Shown piece by piece: positions 26,098 to 34,295 of a stretch of 64,000 nt of DNA; the first letter of the stretch is position 1; the number at the start of each line of letters is the position of its first letter. Source of the DNA: Alphaproteobacteria bacterium (lineage in GTDB: Bacteria; Pseudomonadota; Alphaproteobacteria; Rhizobiales; Xanthobacteraceae); assembly GCA_016869215.1 (NCBI GenBank), contig VGEP01000010.1, forward strand, positions 62,001-126,000, read 5' to 3'. The notes below the pieces were generated by a model, which was not told the DNA's origin, made no database searches, and saw nothing but the letters and a program-made list of their open reading frames with translations. Position numbers and translations under genes: made by a program.

Positions 26098-26619
26098 ATG
26101 AAAAGGCCGCGCAAGGCCACACCGGATTTGCCGCTGGACGCGCTTTACCGCCGCCCGGGCTTCATGCTGCGGCGGGCGCACCAGATCGCGGTCGCGCTGT
26201 TCCTGGAGGAGACCGGCGCGCTGCGCGTCACCACCACGCAGTTCGGCATTCTGCACCTGCTGAAGCACCAGCCCGGCCTCGACCAGATTTCGGTCGCCAA
26301 GCTTCTCGGCCTCGACCGCTCGACGACCGGCATGGTGCTCAAGAGCCTGGAGGCGCGCGGCCTGATCGGCCGTAGCGTCGGCATGCACGACCGCAGGAAG
26401 CGCACGCTCGCACTGACGCGCGACGGCGAGCACATGCTGGCGCGGCTGAAGGCCCCGGCCAGCCGCGTGATCGGGCGGCAACTGGCTGCGTTTGCGCCGC
26501 GCGAGCGTAAACTGTTCCTGCAGATGCTGGAAAAGTTCGTGCGCGCATTCAACGAATCGACGCGCGTGCCGCTGGAGGCGCATCGGGTGGCGAAACGCAA
26601 GGGCCGGGGTAAAGACTGA
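26098..26619 (+). CDS. MarR-family transcriptional regulator
   Basis: A 173-residue protein with a winged-helix MarR domain: TTTQFGILHLLKHQPGLDQISVAKLLGLDRSTTGMVLKSLEARGLI (recognition helix) and the wing HDRRKRTLALT. It probably responds to a phenolic or carboxylic ligand. The neighbouring catabolic genes are the likely targets. ATG 26098 (MKRPRK) is chosen; an ATG at 26077 is in frame but adds a low-complexity start. A terminator separates it from the gene upstream. Confidence 0.82.
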   Translation: MKRPRKATPDLPLDALYRRPGFMLRRAHQIAVALFLEETGALRVTTTQFGILHLLKHQPGLDQISVAKLLGLDRSTTGMVLKSLEARGLIGRSVGMHDRRKRTLALTRDGEHMLARLKAPASRVIGRQLAAFAPRERKLFLQMLEKFVRAFNESTRVPLEAHRVAKRKGRGKD

Positions 26620-26662
26620 CCGGTTCGCCGCCCTGCGTCGGAAACGGAACGGACGGGCGTTT

Positions 26663-27580
26663 CTATCCGATATGGCTCTTATGATTTTGCAGGTACCAGT
26701 CCGCGATCTCCTCCCGCGTTGCCCACCACACGCCATCGAAGCCCTTGGCGTAGTCGAGAAACTGCCGCAGCGCGCGGGCGCGGAACGCGCGGCCGACGAT
26801 GTGCGGGTGCAGGCCGACGCTCATGATGCGCCCGCTTCTCTCGCCCGCGCGATAGAGCTCGTCGAACTCGTCCTTGAACAGGCCGAAAGCCTCGTCGGCG
26901 GTCAGGTTCCTTCGCAGGAACATGCCGATGTCGTTGACTTCCTGGGTGTAGGGAATCGACACCAGCGGCCCGTGTGCGGTCTTGATCAGATACGGCTGCT
27001 CGTCGTTCATATAGTCGCAGTGATAGGTCAGCCCCAATTCCTTGCAGATGTCGGAGGTGTTGACCGTGCAGCGCAATGACGACGACAGCCAGCCCTTCGG
27101 GCGGCGGCCCGCGGTTCGCTCGATCGCGTCGAGCACGCCCTCGATCACCGCGCGCTCCTTGGCGCGGTCGTCGCGGTACTCAATCATGAACTCGGTCTGG
27201 ATGTGGTTGTGCGCGATCAGCTCGTAGCCGCGCTGCGCCGCGGCGACCACGATCTGCGGCAGGCGTTCGCACAGGATGCCGTTGACCGTGCAGCTCGCGG
27301 GCACCCTGGCGTCATCGAAAATGTCGTAGAGCCGCCAGATACCGGCGCGGTGGCCGTACTCGCGCCATGAGTGGTTGTTGAAGTCGGGAATGCGCGCGGG
27401 CAGCAGCCGCTCGTTGATCGACGGGCCGCCGGGGAAGTACGGCCCGTCGCGGTCCTGGGTCAGCTCCCAGTATTCGAGGTTGAGCGTGACCATCAGCGCG
27501 AGCCGCTTGCCGTTCGGCCATTTCAGCGGCTTGCGATCCGGCATCGGAACGTAGTCGTAGAGCAGACTGGTGTCCTGCAT
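26663..27580 (-). CDS. Polysaccharide-deacetylase-fold protein (PuuE-like), paralogue A
   Basis: A 305-residue NodB-fold protein. The segments WPNGKRLALMVTLNLE, WREYGHRAGIWRLYDIFDD and CTVNGILCERLPQIV match the PuuE/allantoinase-like branch of this superfamily. The metal-binding HxxxH box is replaced by AHNHIQTE, so it may be metal-independent, as PuuE is thought to be. The start at ATG 27580 follows GGAGGGAA. It is divergent from an alpha/beta hydrolase gene and paralogous to the gene at 45999-46892. Confidence 0.78.
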   Translation of the reverse strand: MQDTSLLYDYVPMPDRKPLKWPNGKRLALMVTLNLEYWELTQDRDGPYFPGGPSINERLLPARIPDFNNHSWREYGHRAGIWRLYDIFDDARVPASCTVNGILCERLPQIVVAAAQRGYELIAHNHIQTEFMIEYRDDRAKERAVIEGVLDAIERTAGRRPKGWLSSSLRCTVNTSDICKELGLTYHCDYMNDEQPYLIKTAHGPLVSIPYTQEVNDIGMFLRRNLTADEAFGLFKDEFDELYRAGERSGRIMSVGLHPHIVGRAFRARALRQFLDYAKGFDGVWWATREEIADWYLQNHKSHIG

Positions 27581-27721
27581 TGAGTTCCCTCCGCGGCCGC
27601 TCAAACTCCTTCTTGCCGGTTGGACGGCCCGTCCCCCACCTGCCGCCGCAACCGGCGGTCTGCTAACATTCGGCCCAACAGCCTGCCCAAGCAAGACAGG
27701 CATTGCACTGGGGAGAGCACA

Positions 27722-28744
27722 ATGGACATCGAACATGGCATTGCACGGCGAGCTGTCCTCATGAGTGCGGGAGCGGGGATCGGCGCCGGACTGGCCGGCG
27801 GCCTGTCGCAGGCCGCAACACCCGCGGCGGCGGCCGGCGGCGAAATCTGGAGCAAGGAATACTGGGCGCAGAAGGGCGCGGTGAAGCTCAGCCTGTGGCG
27901 CAAGCGCATCGGCGCGCCGAAGGCCGGCGAGATGCCGCGGCCGGTGCTGTTCCTGGTGCACGGCTCGTCGAATTCCGCGCGCACGTCGTTCGACCTTCCA
28001 GTGCCCGGCAGCAGCATCGACTATTCGGCGATGAACCTGTTCGCGCGCGAAGGCTACGACGTCTGGACCATGGACCACGACGGCTACGGCTTCTCCGGCT
28101 CGTCCGGCAACAGCTCCGATATCGCCAGCGGCGTCGAGGACCTCAAGGCCGCGATTCCCGTGGTGCTGAAGGAGACCGGCCGGAGCAAGGTGCACATGTA
28201 CGGCCCGTCGTCGGGCGCGATCCGCGCCGGCGCCTATGCGCAGGCCGAGCCCGACCGCGTCGACCGGCTGGTGCTCGCCGCCTTCACCTACAAGGGCAAG
28301 GACTCGGTGGAGATGGACCGGCGGCGCAAACGCATCGAGCAGCTTCGCTCGAGCAACCGCAGGAAGCGCGACGCCACCATGGTCCGCTCGATCTTCACCC
28401 GCGACGGCCACGCCGAAGGCTACGAACCCGCACTGATCGAGGCGATCATCGCCGCCGAAACGAAGCACGGCGACAGCGTGCCGAGCGGCACCTACATCGA
28501 CATGGCGGTCAACCTGCCGCTGGTCGATCCGACGAAGGTGAAGTCGCCCGTCCTGATGCTGCGCGGCGAGCGCGACGGCAACTCGACCAACGAGGACCTG
28601 CTCGACTTCTACCGGCAGCTTCCGAACGGCGACCGCCAGTTCGTGATCCTGCCGAACACCGCGCACAGCCTCGGCTGGAGCAAGAACCGGCACCTGTTGT
28701 GGTACGCGGTGAAGAACTTCATCGGCGCACCGGCGGCGGTGTAG
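27722..28744 (+). CDS. Alpha/beta hydrolase with Tat-like signal
   Basis: A 340-residue protein. The N-terminus has a twin-arginine-type start (ARRAVLMSAGAG, about 8-19) and a hydrophobic region ending near residue 40, so export is likely. The hydrolase fold shows LVHGSSNSA (oxyanion hole), nucleophile YGPSSGAIRAG (Ser in GPSSG), acid in MLRGERDGNS and the late His in NTAHSLGW. The substrate is unknown. The start at ATG 27722 follows GGGGAGAG. Confidence 0.75.
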   Translation: MDIEHGIARRAVLMSAGAGIGAGLAGGLSQAATPAAAAGGEIWSKEYWAQKGAVKLSLWRKRIGAPKAGEMPRPVLFLVHGSSNSARTSFDLPVPGSSIDYSAMNLFAREGYDVWTMDHDGYGFSGSSGNSSDIASGVEDLKAAIPVVLKETGRSKVHMYGPSSGAIRAGAYAQAEPDRVDRLVLAAFTYKGKDSVEMDRRRKRIEQLRSSNRRKRDATMVRSIFTRDGHAEGYEPALIEAIIAAETKHGDSVPSGTYIDMAVNLPLVDPTKVKSPVLMLRGERDGNSTNEDLLDFYRQLPNGDRQFVILPNTAHSLGWSKNRHLLWYAVKNFIGAPAAV

Positions 28745-28814
28745 GCGAAGCATTCGCACATAGCGCTGTGTATCGCGACCGTCGTTGTTGCGCCCTTTCC
28801 CCTTGAGAGAGAGG

Positions 28815-28848
28815 GAGCGGCCGCGCAGGCCGCCACTCGCGGCCGCTC
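28815..28848. terminator. Hairpin between convergent hydrolase genes
   Basis: GAGCGGCCGC (28815-28824) and GCGGCCGCTC (28839-28848) form a perfect 10-bp stem that touches the stop codon of the minus-strand gene. A CCTTTCCCCTTGAGAGAGAGGG repeat-like remnant lies just before it. It probably ends one or both transcripts. No T-run is present. Confidence 0.45.
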
Positions 28849-29737
28849 AGTTTCGCGCCGAAAAAAACGCGCGCAATTCGGCGTAAGTCTCCTCCGGCGC
28901 TTCTTCCGACAGATAGTGCCCGCAGGGAAGCGCCTTCATGCCGGCGATGTTTCTCGCGTACTTCGGCCAAACCTCCGCCGGCCGCTGGTGCTTGCCGACC
29001 GAACCGGTCGCGCCCCACAGGATCAGCGCGGGACATTCGATGCGCTTGCCGGCGGCGAAGTCGGCGGTGTCCATCTGTAGATCGACGCTTGCCGTTGCGC
29101 GGTAGTCCTCGCACATGGCGCGCACGGTTTCGGGGTTGCGGAAGCAGCGCTTGTACTCCTCCAGCGCCTCACGCCCGAAAAAGCTCAGGCCCTTCTCGGT
29201 CTTGGCGAGCTTCTTGGTAATGAAGAAATCCGGATCGGCGCTCATCAGCCGTTCCGGCATCGGTGCGGGCTGGATCATGAAGAACCAGTGATAGGCGTAG
29301 GTCGCCCATGCCTGCGTGATGTTGTTGAACAGATGGTGCTGCGGGACGATGTCGAGGATCGCCGCACGCTCAACCTTGTCCGGATGATCGAGACACATGC
29401 GGTGCACCACACGCGCGCCGCGGTCGTGGCCCGCCACCATGAATTTGCCGAAGCCGAGCGCAGCCATCACCTCGACCTGGTCCTGTGCCATGGCGCGGAA
29501 CGAATAGCTCTCGTGGTTCGGCGTGCTGGGCGGCTTCTCCGAGTCGCCGTAGCCGCGCAGGTCGGTCGCGACCACGGTGAAATCCTGCGCCAGCCGCGGC
29601 GCGAACTTGTGCCACGACAGATGCGTGAACGGATTGCCGTGCAGCAGCAGCACCGGCGGGCCTTTGCCGCCGTGCGCCGCAACGATACGCGCGCCGGAGG
29701 TCTCGATCTCGGTGCGGGTGAAACCTTCCATCGTCAT
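28847..29737 (-). CDS. Fluoroacetate-dehalogenase-like alpha/beta hydrolase
   Basis: A 296-residue cytosolic hydrolase closely patterned on fluoroacetate dehalogenase (FAcD) of Rhodopseudomonas. It has the nucleophile with its two carboxylate-binding arginines in GHDRGAR (D105, R106, R109), the acid in AILDIVP (D129), the halide-pocket pair H150-W151 in AYHWFF, Y212 in MCEDYRA, and the base H274 in CGHYLSEEAP. All residues known to be needed in FAcD are present. Haloacetate or fluoroacetate hydrolysis is therefore a reasonable prediction. It is last in a four-gene operon with Bug, CMD and UbiD genes. Confidence 0.8.
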   Translation of the reverse strand: MTMEGFTRTEIETSGARIVAAHGGKGPPVLLLHGNPFTHLSWHKFAPRLAQDFTVVATDLRGYGDSEKPPSTPNHESYSFRAMAQDQVEVMAALGFGKFMVAGHDRGARVVHRMCLDHPDKVERAAILDIVPQHHLFNNITQAWATYAYHWFFMIQPAPMPERLMSADPDFFITKKLAKTEKGLSFFGREALEEYKRCFRNPETVRAMCEDYRATASVDLQMDTADFAAGKRIECPALILWGATGSVGKHQRPAEVWPKYARNIAGMKALPCGHYLSEEAPEETYAELRAFFSARN

Positions 29738-29769
29738 TCACAAAACTCCAAGGTGTGCGGAAAAGGCGG

Positions 29770-30747
29770 TTATTGGCTCGCCGCGAGGCCCGCGCGGCGA
29801 ACGATAGCGCTCCAGCGCTCGATCTCGGCTTTGACGAACGTCTGCAATTCCTCCGGACTCCCCGTCACCTGCGGCCCCATGCCCCGACGGTTGAGCTCCG
29901 CGCGCACGGTGGCATCGCTGAAGATCGACTGGACCTCGCGGTTCAACAGCGCCACGACCTGCGGCGGCGTCTGGCCCGGAGCGACCAGCATCTGCCACGA
30001 CGCCGATTCGAAGCCGGGAACGCCGGCTTCCGCCACGGTCGGGATATCCGGCGCGGCCTCGACCCGCTTTGTGGTGGTGACAGCGAGCGCGCGGACCTTG
30101 CCCTGGCGGATCATCGGCAAAGTCGACGTCGAGTCGCCGAACAGCACCTGAATGTGCCCTGCCAGCAGGTCGTTCATCGCCGGCGGCGTCGCCTTGTAGG
30201 GGACATGCGTCATGCTGGTGCCGGTGAGGCTTTGCAGCAGCTCCGTGCTGAGATGGTGCATGGAGCCCGGCCCGCTCGATCCGTAGTTCAATTCCTTCGG
30301 CTTCGTCTTGGCGAGCGCGATCAACTCGGCGACCGACTTGGCCGGGAACGACGGCTCCACCACCAGGAAAAACGGCGACGACGTCAGCACCGCGACCGGG
30401 ACGAGGTCCTTCAGCGGCTCGTAGGCGAGCGACTTCAGCATGGTGACGTTGATCGCCATGGTGGTGCTGGTCGCCTGCATCAGCGTGTGGCCGTCGGGCG
30501 CGGCACGCACCACGGCCATCGCCGCAATGGTGGTGCCGGCGCCCGGCCGGTTCTCGACGATGAACGGCTGTCCCAGCCGGCGCTCCAGGTGCTGCGCCAC
30601 AAGCCGCGCCAGCAGGTCCGATCCGCCGCCGGCCGCAAACGGAACCACGATCGTCACCGGGCGCGCCGGGTAGGACTGCGCATGCGCAGCAGCGACTGCC
30701 GCGGCAAGACCCATGGCCGCCACCGCCATTCGCGTCAGCACTTGCAT
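29770..30747 (-). CDS. Bug/TctC-family solute receptor
   Basis: A 325-residue periplasmic protein with a signal peptide (about 1-23, ending AAHA). It has the Bug-family pattern YPARPVTIVVPFAAGGGSDLLAR, ENRPGAGTTIAA, then MTHVPYKATPPAMNDLLAGHIQV. Such receptors serve tripartite tricarboxylate transporters or act as orphan sensors. No TctA/TctB genes are present. It lies in the operon with UbiD, CMD and dehalogenase genes, so its ligand is probably the acid that they process. Confidence 0.9.
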   Translation of the reverse strand: MQVLTRMAVAAMGLAAAVAAAHAQSYPARPVTIVVPFAAGGGSDLLARLVAQHLERRLGQPFIVENRPGAGTTIAAMAVVRAAPDGHTLMQATSTTMAINVTMLKSLAYEPLKDLVPVAVLTSSPFFLVVEPSFPAKSVAELIALAKTKPKELNYGSSGPGSMHHLSTELLQSLTGTSMTHVPYKATPPAMNDLLAGHIQVLFGDSTSTLPMIRQGKVRALAVTTTKRVEAAPDIPTVAEAGVPGFESASWQMLVAPGQTPPQVVALLNREVQSIFSDATVRAELNRRGMGPQVTGSPEELQTFVKAEIERWSAIVRRAGLAASQ

Positions 30748-30774
30748 GCCGTCCTCCTCGACAAAGCCGGCGCA

Positions 30775-31323
30775 TCATGCCGGCAGCGGATGATCGCGAA
30801 GATATCGTTCGTATTCCGGCTCGACGTCGATCTGCAACGTCGCAAGCAGGCGCACGACGCCGTTGTAGAACGCGATCGTCGTCACGAGATCGATCAAGTG
30901 CTCGCGGCCGAGCGCGCGCTCCAGCGCCGCATAGGTCGCATCCGACATTGCCATATCCACGGTCATCTCACGCGCGCCCTGCAGCACCAGCCGGGCGAGC
31001 GGTTCGAGCTTGGTCGCGCGGCCCGCGGTTTCCTCGGGAATGGCCCGGATGTCGTCCTCGGTCGCGCCGAAATCCTGGCCGATCTTGACGTGGTGCGACC
31101 ACTCGTAGGGCGAACGCGTCAGCCAGCCGACCTGCAGTATCGCAAGTTCGCGGAGCCGCGCATCGAGGCCGCTCTTGAAGCGGATGAACTTGGCAATGCC
31201 GTCGATCGCGCGCAGCGCGTTCGGGCTGTTCGCCATCGCGCGGTAGAGCGCGATCGGCCGCGCCAGCAGGTCGCGGTCGGCGGGATCGAGATCGGACGGA
31301 TCGAGATAAGGGACGCGCGCCAT
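30775..31323 (-). CDS. Carboxymuconolactone-decarboxylase (CMD)/AhpD-like protein
   Basis: A 182-residue helical protein. The CMD core is RLRELAILQVGWLTRSPYEWSHHVKIG. The AhpD redox CxxC is absent (WSHH in its place), so a thiol peroxidase role is unlikely and a carboxymuconolactone-decarboxylase-like or unknown enzymatic role is favoured. The start at ATG 31323 lies 9 nt after the UbiD gene, in the same operon. Confidence 0.82.
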   Translation of the reverse strand: MARVPYLDPSDLDPADRDLLARPIALYRAMANSPNALRAIDGIAKFIRFKSGLDARLRELAILQVGWLTRSPYEWSHHVKIGQDFGATEDDIRAIPEETAGRATKLEPLARLVLQGAREMTVDMAMSDATYAALERALGREHLIDLVTTIAFYNGVVRLLATLQIDVEPEYERYLRDHPLPA

Positions 31324-31332
31324 TCCTGATCC

Positions 31333-32967
31333 TTAATCTTCCTGTTGTGCAAAGCGCGCCGGCGCTTCGGGCAAGAGCCCCTTGCGCTGCTGCGCCAGCG
31401 TCTCGCGGCCGGTGGTTTCCCAGTCGCCTGCGGCCGTGCGGCGCGCGAAGATCTCCCACCGCTCGGTCCAGTCGCCGAGCGTGTAGCCGTGCCACGGCGC
31501 CTGCACGTTGAGCGGCGGCAGGCCGAGTTCCTCCCACAGCGCGCGGGCATGCTCCATGTAGGGCTTTGTCGGCAGCGCGAGCGGCGGCATCGGCCGCTTG
31601 CGCGTGGCGTCGACCAGAAGTCCTGAGTCGGTCTTGTTGCCGGAATACTGCGCACCCTGCACGCCACCGCGGCTGGGCATAATGTGCATGTCGTCCACCG
31701 GGTTGGTGCGGTAGGCGAGCGACCACAGCACCGCGTCCATGCTCTCGAGGTCGATGTCCTCGCTCACGGCAATGACGATCTTGCCGCAATTGCTTTGCAG
31801 CGTCGCCGCGCCGTGCAGGCCGCGCCAGACCTCGGTGCGCGCGGCGCCGTCGGCGAACTGCAGAAAGATCACCGGACGCAGGTTGGTCAGCCGCTCGTGC
31901 ATGAACACACGGCGGATGCCCTTCACGCCCATCTGCGTCTTCAGATGCGCGAGGAACAGCGGCTCGTAGGCCACCTTCTTGATGACGCTCGATTCGCTCG
32001 GCGTCACCTGGCTGATGATCTGCGCGAACACGGCGTTCCTGCGGTGTGTGATCGCGGTGATTTCCATCGGCATGTTGTAGGCTTCGAGAGCGACATAGCC
32101 GTTGCTCTCGCCGAACGGCGCCTCCGGCTCCAGCACGTCGGGGTCGATCAGGCCCTCGACCACGATCTCGGAATCCGCCGGCACATCGAGGTCGATCGTG
32201 CGGCAGCGCGCCATGCGGATCGGCCGGCCCACGGCCCCGCCGGCGATTGCGAGTTCGTCGACGTCGACCGCAAGCTTCTGCGGCCCGGTGAACATGACGA
32301 CAGGCGCCGCACCGACCACGACGGCGATCGGCATCTTCTCCTTGCGCTCGCGGTATTTGAGCCAGTGCAGATAGCCGCCCGCGCCGGTCGCCTCGCGCGC
32401 CACCATGCGCACCACGGCGCGGTCGGCCGCCTTCAGCGCAACGCGATAGGTGCCCATGTTGCGCACGCCGCTGTCGGGGTCTTTCGTCACGCAGAGCGTC
32501 GCGGTGAGATAGGGCGCGGCGTCGAAACCCGGCGTCGACACCGGCACCGGCAGCGCTTTCAACCCTTCGGTCTTCAGCGCGTCGCCGGTGACGACCACGT
32601 CGTGACACGGCGCATCGTTGGTCAGCATCGGCGCAATGGGATTGGCGATGGCCGCCATCCAGGCGTCGCCGATCTCCTCCACCTTGCGGCCCATGCCGAG
32701 CGCGTAGATGTCCGGCGACGAGGCCAGCGCACCGACGACGACGGGCATCTCGTAGCGGCGGCCCTTGCCGTCGGTGACGTTGGTGAACAGGAACGCGCGG
32801 CGCTCGCTTTCCGGTAACCCGCCGACGAACTGCCAGCGCACCAACGGGATCAACTCCCTGTCCTTGTCGATCGGCCGGTCGATGCGGATGAGCAGACCCG
32901 CCGCTTCGAGGTCGGCGAGGTGCTGCTGAAGATCGAGCCGCGGGCCGGATTTGGGTTTGTCGAGCAT
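31333..32967 (-). CDS. UbiD-family prFMN-dependent decarboxylase
   Basis: A 544-residue protein with the UbiD fold. It shows the N-terminal LPVPVSTPGFDAAPYLTATL, central GGYLHWLKYRERKEKMPIAV, the prFMN-site segment PEAPFGESNGYVALEAYNMP, and SEDIDLESMDAVLWSLAYR near the C-terminus. Family members reversibly decarboxylate aromatic or unsaturated acids and need prenylated FMN from UbiX, which is not encoded in this window. The start at ATG 32967 (MLDKPKSG) avoids an upstream extension. It is first in the four-gene operon, which suggests the operon handles an aromatic acid. Confidence 0.88.
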   Translation of the reverse strand: MLDKPKSGPRLDLQQHLADLEAAGLLIRIDRPIDKDRELIPLVRWQFVGGLPESERRAFLFTNVTDGKGRRYEMPVVVGALASSPDIYALGMGRKVEEIGDAWMAAIANPIAPMLTNDAPCHDVVVTGDALKTEGLKALPVPVSTPGFDAAPYLTATLCVTKDPDSGVRNMGTYRVALKAADRAVVRMVAREATGAGGYLHWLKYRERKEKMPIAVVVGAAPVVMFTGPQKLAVDVDELAIAGGAVGRPIRMARCRTIDLDVPADSEIVVEGLIDPDVLEPEAPFGESNGYVALEAYNMPMEITAITHRRNAVFAQIISQVTPSESSVIKKVAYEPLFLAHLKTQMGVKGIRRVFMHERLTNLRPVIFLQFADGAARTEVWRGLHGAATLQSNCGKIVIAVSEDIDLESMDAVLWSLAYRTNPVDDMHIMPSRGGVQGAQYSGNKTDSGLLVDATRKRPMPPLALPTKPYMEHARALWEELGLPPLNVQAPWHGYTLGDWTERWEIFARRTAAGDWETTGRETLAQQRKGLLPEAPARFAQQED

Positions 32968-33086
32968 GGCGGTCTCTCGTCGGGCCATGACGATAGCACG
33001 GCATCGGGACAGCAACGACCGCCTCGCGTTGGGCACCGCCATAGCGCAGAATGGCGCAACGCCAACAAGAACCCTTGCGAGGAAAC

Positions 33087-34274
33087 GTGACCGACCGAGC
33101 CAACGATCCCGCCTTCATCTACTTCCCCGAAAACTACCGCTGGTCGATGGGCCTGCTGCTTTGTCTCTCCGGCGCGCCGTGGGGCGGCGCGGAGGTCGAT
33201 GAGGTCAACCGCGTGGGCCGCGCGCTGCGCGGCAAGGTGGGCGACGACGCCTCCTGGTTCGAGGAGTGGGCGCGCATGGGCGAGTTCGTCGAGGCGCGCG
33301 GCCGCGACGAACTGAAAAAGGGCCATGTGCTGACCGCCTCCACCTGCCTGATGCGCGCCGCGCATTACATGCAGATCGGCGAGCGGTTCTACCAGCACGG
33401 CCCTCGTTCGGCGGAGATTTACAAACGCGCGGTGAAGGCGTTCGCCGAAGGCGCAGCGCTGCTCAGGCGCCCGCGCATCGAGGCGGTCGAAGTGCCCTAC
33501 CAGGGCAAGACGTTGCCCGCGCTCTACGTGCATCCGGCGCCGGAGGTGGCGGGCACCAAACCCGCGCCCGCGATGGTGTTCTTCGACGGCTTCGACATCA
33601 CCAAGGAGATTCAATACTTCAAGGGCGTTCCGGACCTCGCCGCGCGCGGCATCGGCTGCCTGATCGTGGACGGCCCGGGCAACGGCGAGAGCATCCGCTT
33701 CCGCGGCCTGCCGCTGATCGCGGAGACGGAGAACTACGCAAGTGCGGCCTACGAGTATCTCGCCGGGCGCAAGGACGTCGATCCGAAGCGCATCGGCGTG
33801 ATGGCGATCTCGCTCGGCGGCTACTACGCGCCGCGCGCGGCCTCGCTCGAACCGCGCTTTGCCTGCTGCATCGCCTGGGGTGCGCAGTGGGACTACTACG
33901 AAACCTGGCGGAAGCGTTTCGAATTGCTCGACAGCGGCACGGTGCCCTCGCTGTCGGTGCCGCCCGAGCACCTGATGTGGATTTTCGGCGTAAACAGCCG
34001 CGAGGCCACGATGAAGAAGCTCGAAGGCTTTCGCCTGGACGGCATCGTGCAGCAGATGCGCTGCCCGTTCCTGCTTACCCACGGCGCGGGCGACGAACAG
34101 ATTCCGCTCGCTGTCGCGGAGAGGCTCCACGCCGCGGCCGGCTCGAAGGACAAGACGCTCAAGGCGTTCACGCGCGACGAAGGCGGCTTTCACCATTGCC
34201 AGGTCGACAATGTGACGGTGGGCGTGAATTTCATGTGGGACTGGGCCGCGGATGTGCTGAAGCCGGGTGCATGA
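33087..34274 (+). CDS. Alpha/beta hydrolase of the FrsA / C-C hydrolase type
   Basis: A 395-residue protein with a helical N-terminal cap (about 1-130) and a hydrolase domain. Nucleophile is MAISLGGYYAPR (Ser), acid LTHGAGDEQIP, base GGFHHCQ. The layout resembles 2,6-dihydroxypseudooxynicotine hydrolase and related carbon-carbon bond hydrolases. It is divergent from the UbiD operon, so a shared pathway is plausible. GTG 33087 is preferred because AGGAA precedes it; an ATG lies at 33051. Confidence 0.75.
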   Translation: MTDRANDPAFIYFPENYRWSMGLLLCLSGAPWGGAEVDEVNRVGRALRGKVGDDASWFEEWARMGEFVEARGRDELKKGHVLTASTCLMRAAHYMQIGERFYQHGPRSAEIYKRAVKAFAEGAALLRRPRIEAVEVPYQGKTLPALYVHPAPEVAGTKPAPAMVFFDGFDITKEIQYFKGVPDLAARGIGCLIVDGPGNGESIRFRGLPLIAETENYASAAYEYLAGRKDVDPKRIGVMAISLGGYYAPRAASLEPRFACCIAWGAQWDYYETWRKRFELLDSGTVPSLSVPPEHLMWIFGVNSREATMKKLEGFRLDGIVQQMRCPFLLTHGAGDEQIPLAVAERLHAAAGSKDKTLKAFTRDEGGFHHCQVDNVTVGVNFMWDWAADVLKPGA

Positions 34275-34295
34275 AACGCAAACGTCGCCGCGCGT

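Noticed and set aside
30775..31323. AhpD alkylhydroperoxidase
   Set aside because: The redox CxxC is missing.
31333..32967. UbiD gene as the ubiquinone-pathway ubiD
   Set aside because: The catabolic operon context and lack of UbiX nearby make a dedicated ubiquinone role less likely, so no gene symbol was given.
30968..33118. A 716-codon minus-strand frame across the UbiD gene
   Set aside because: Out of frame with UbiD and Arg/Ala-rich; the UbiD frame shows all family motifs.
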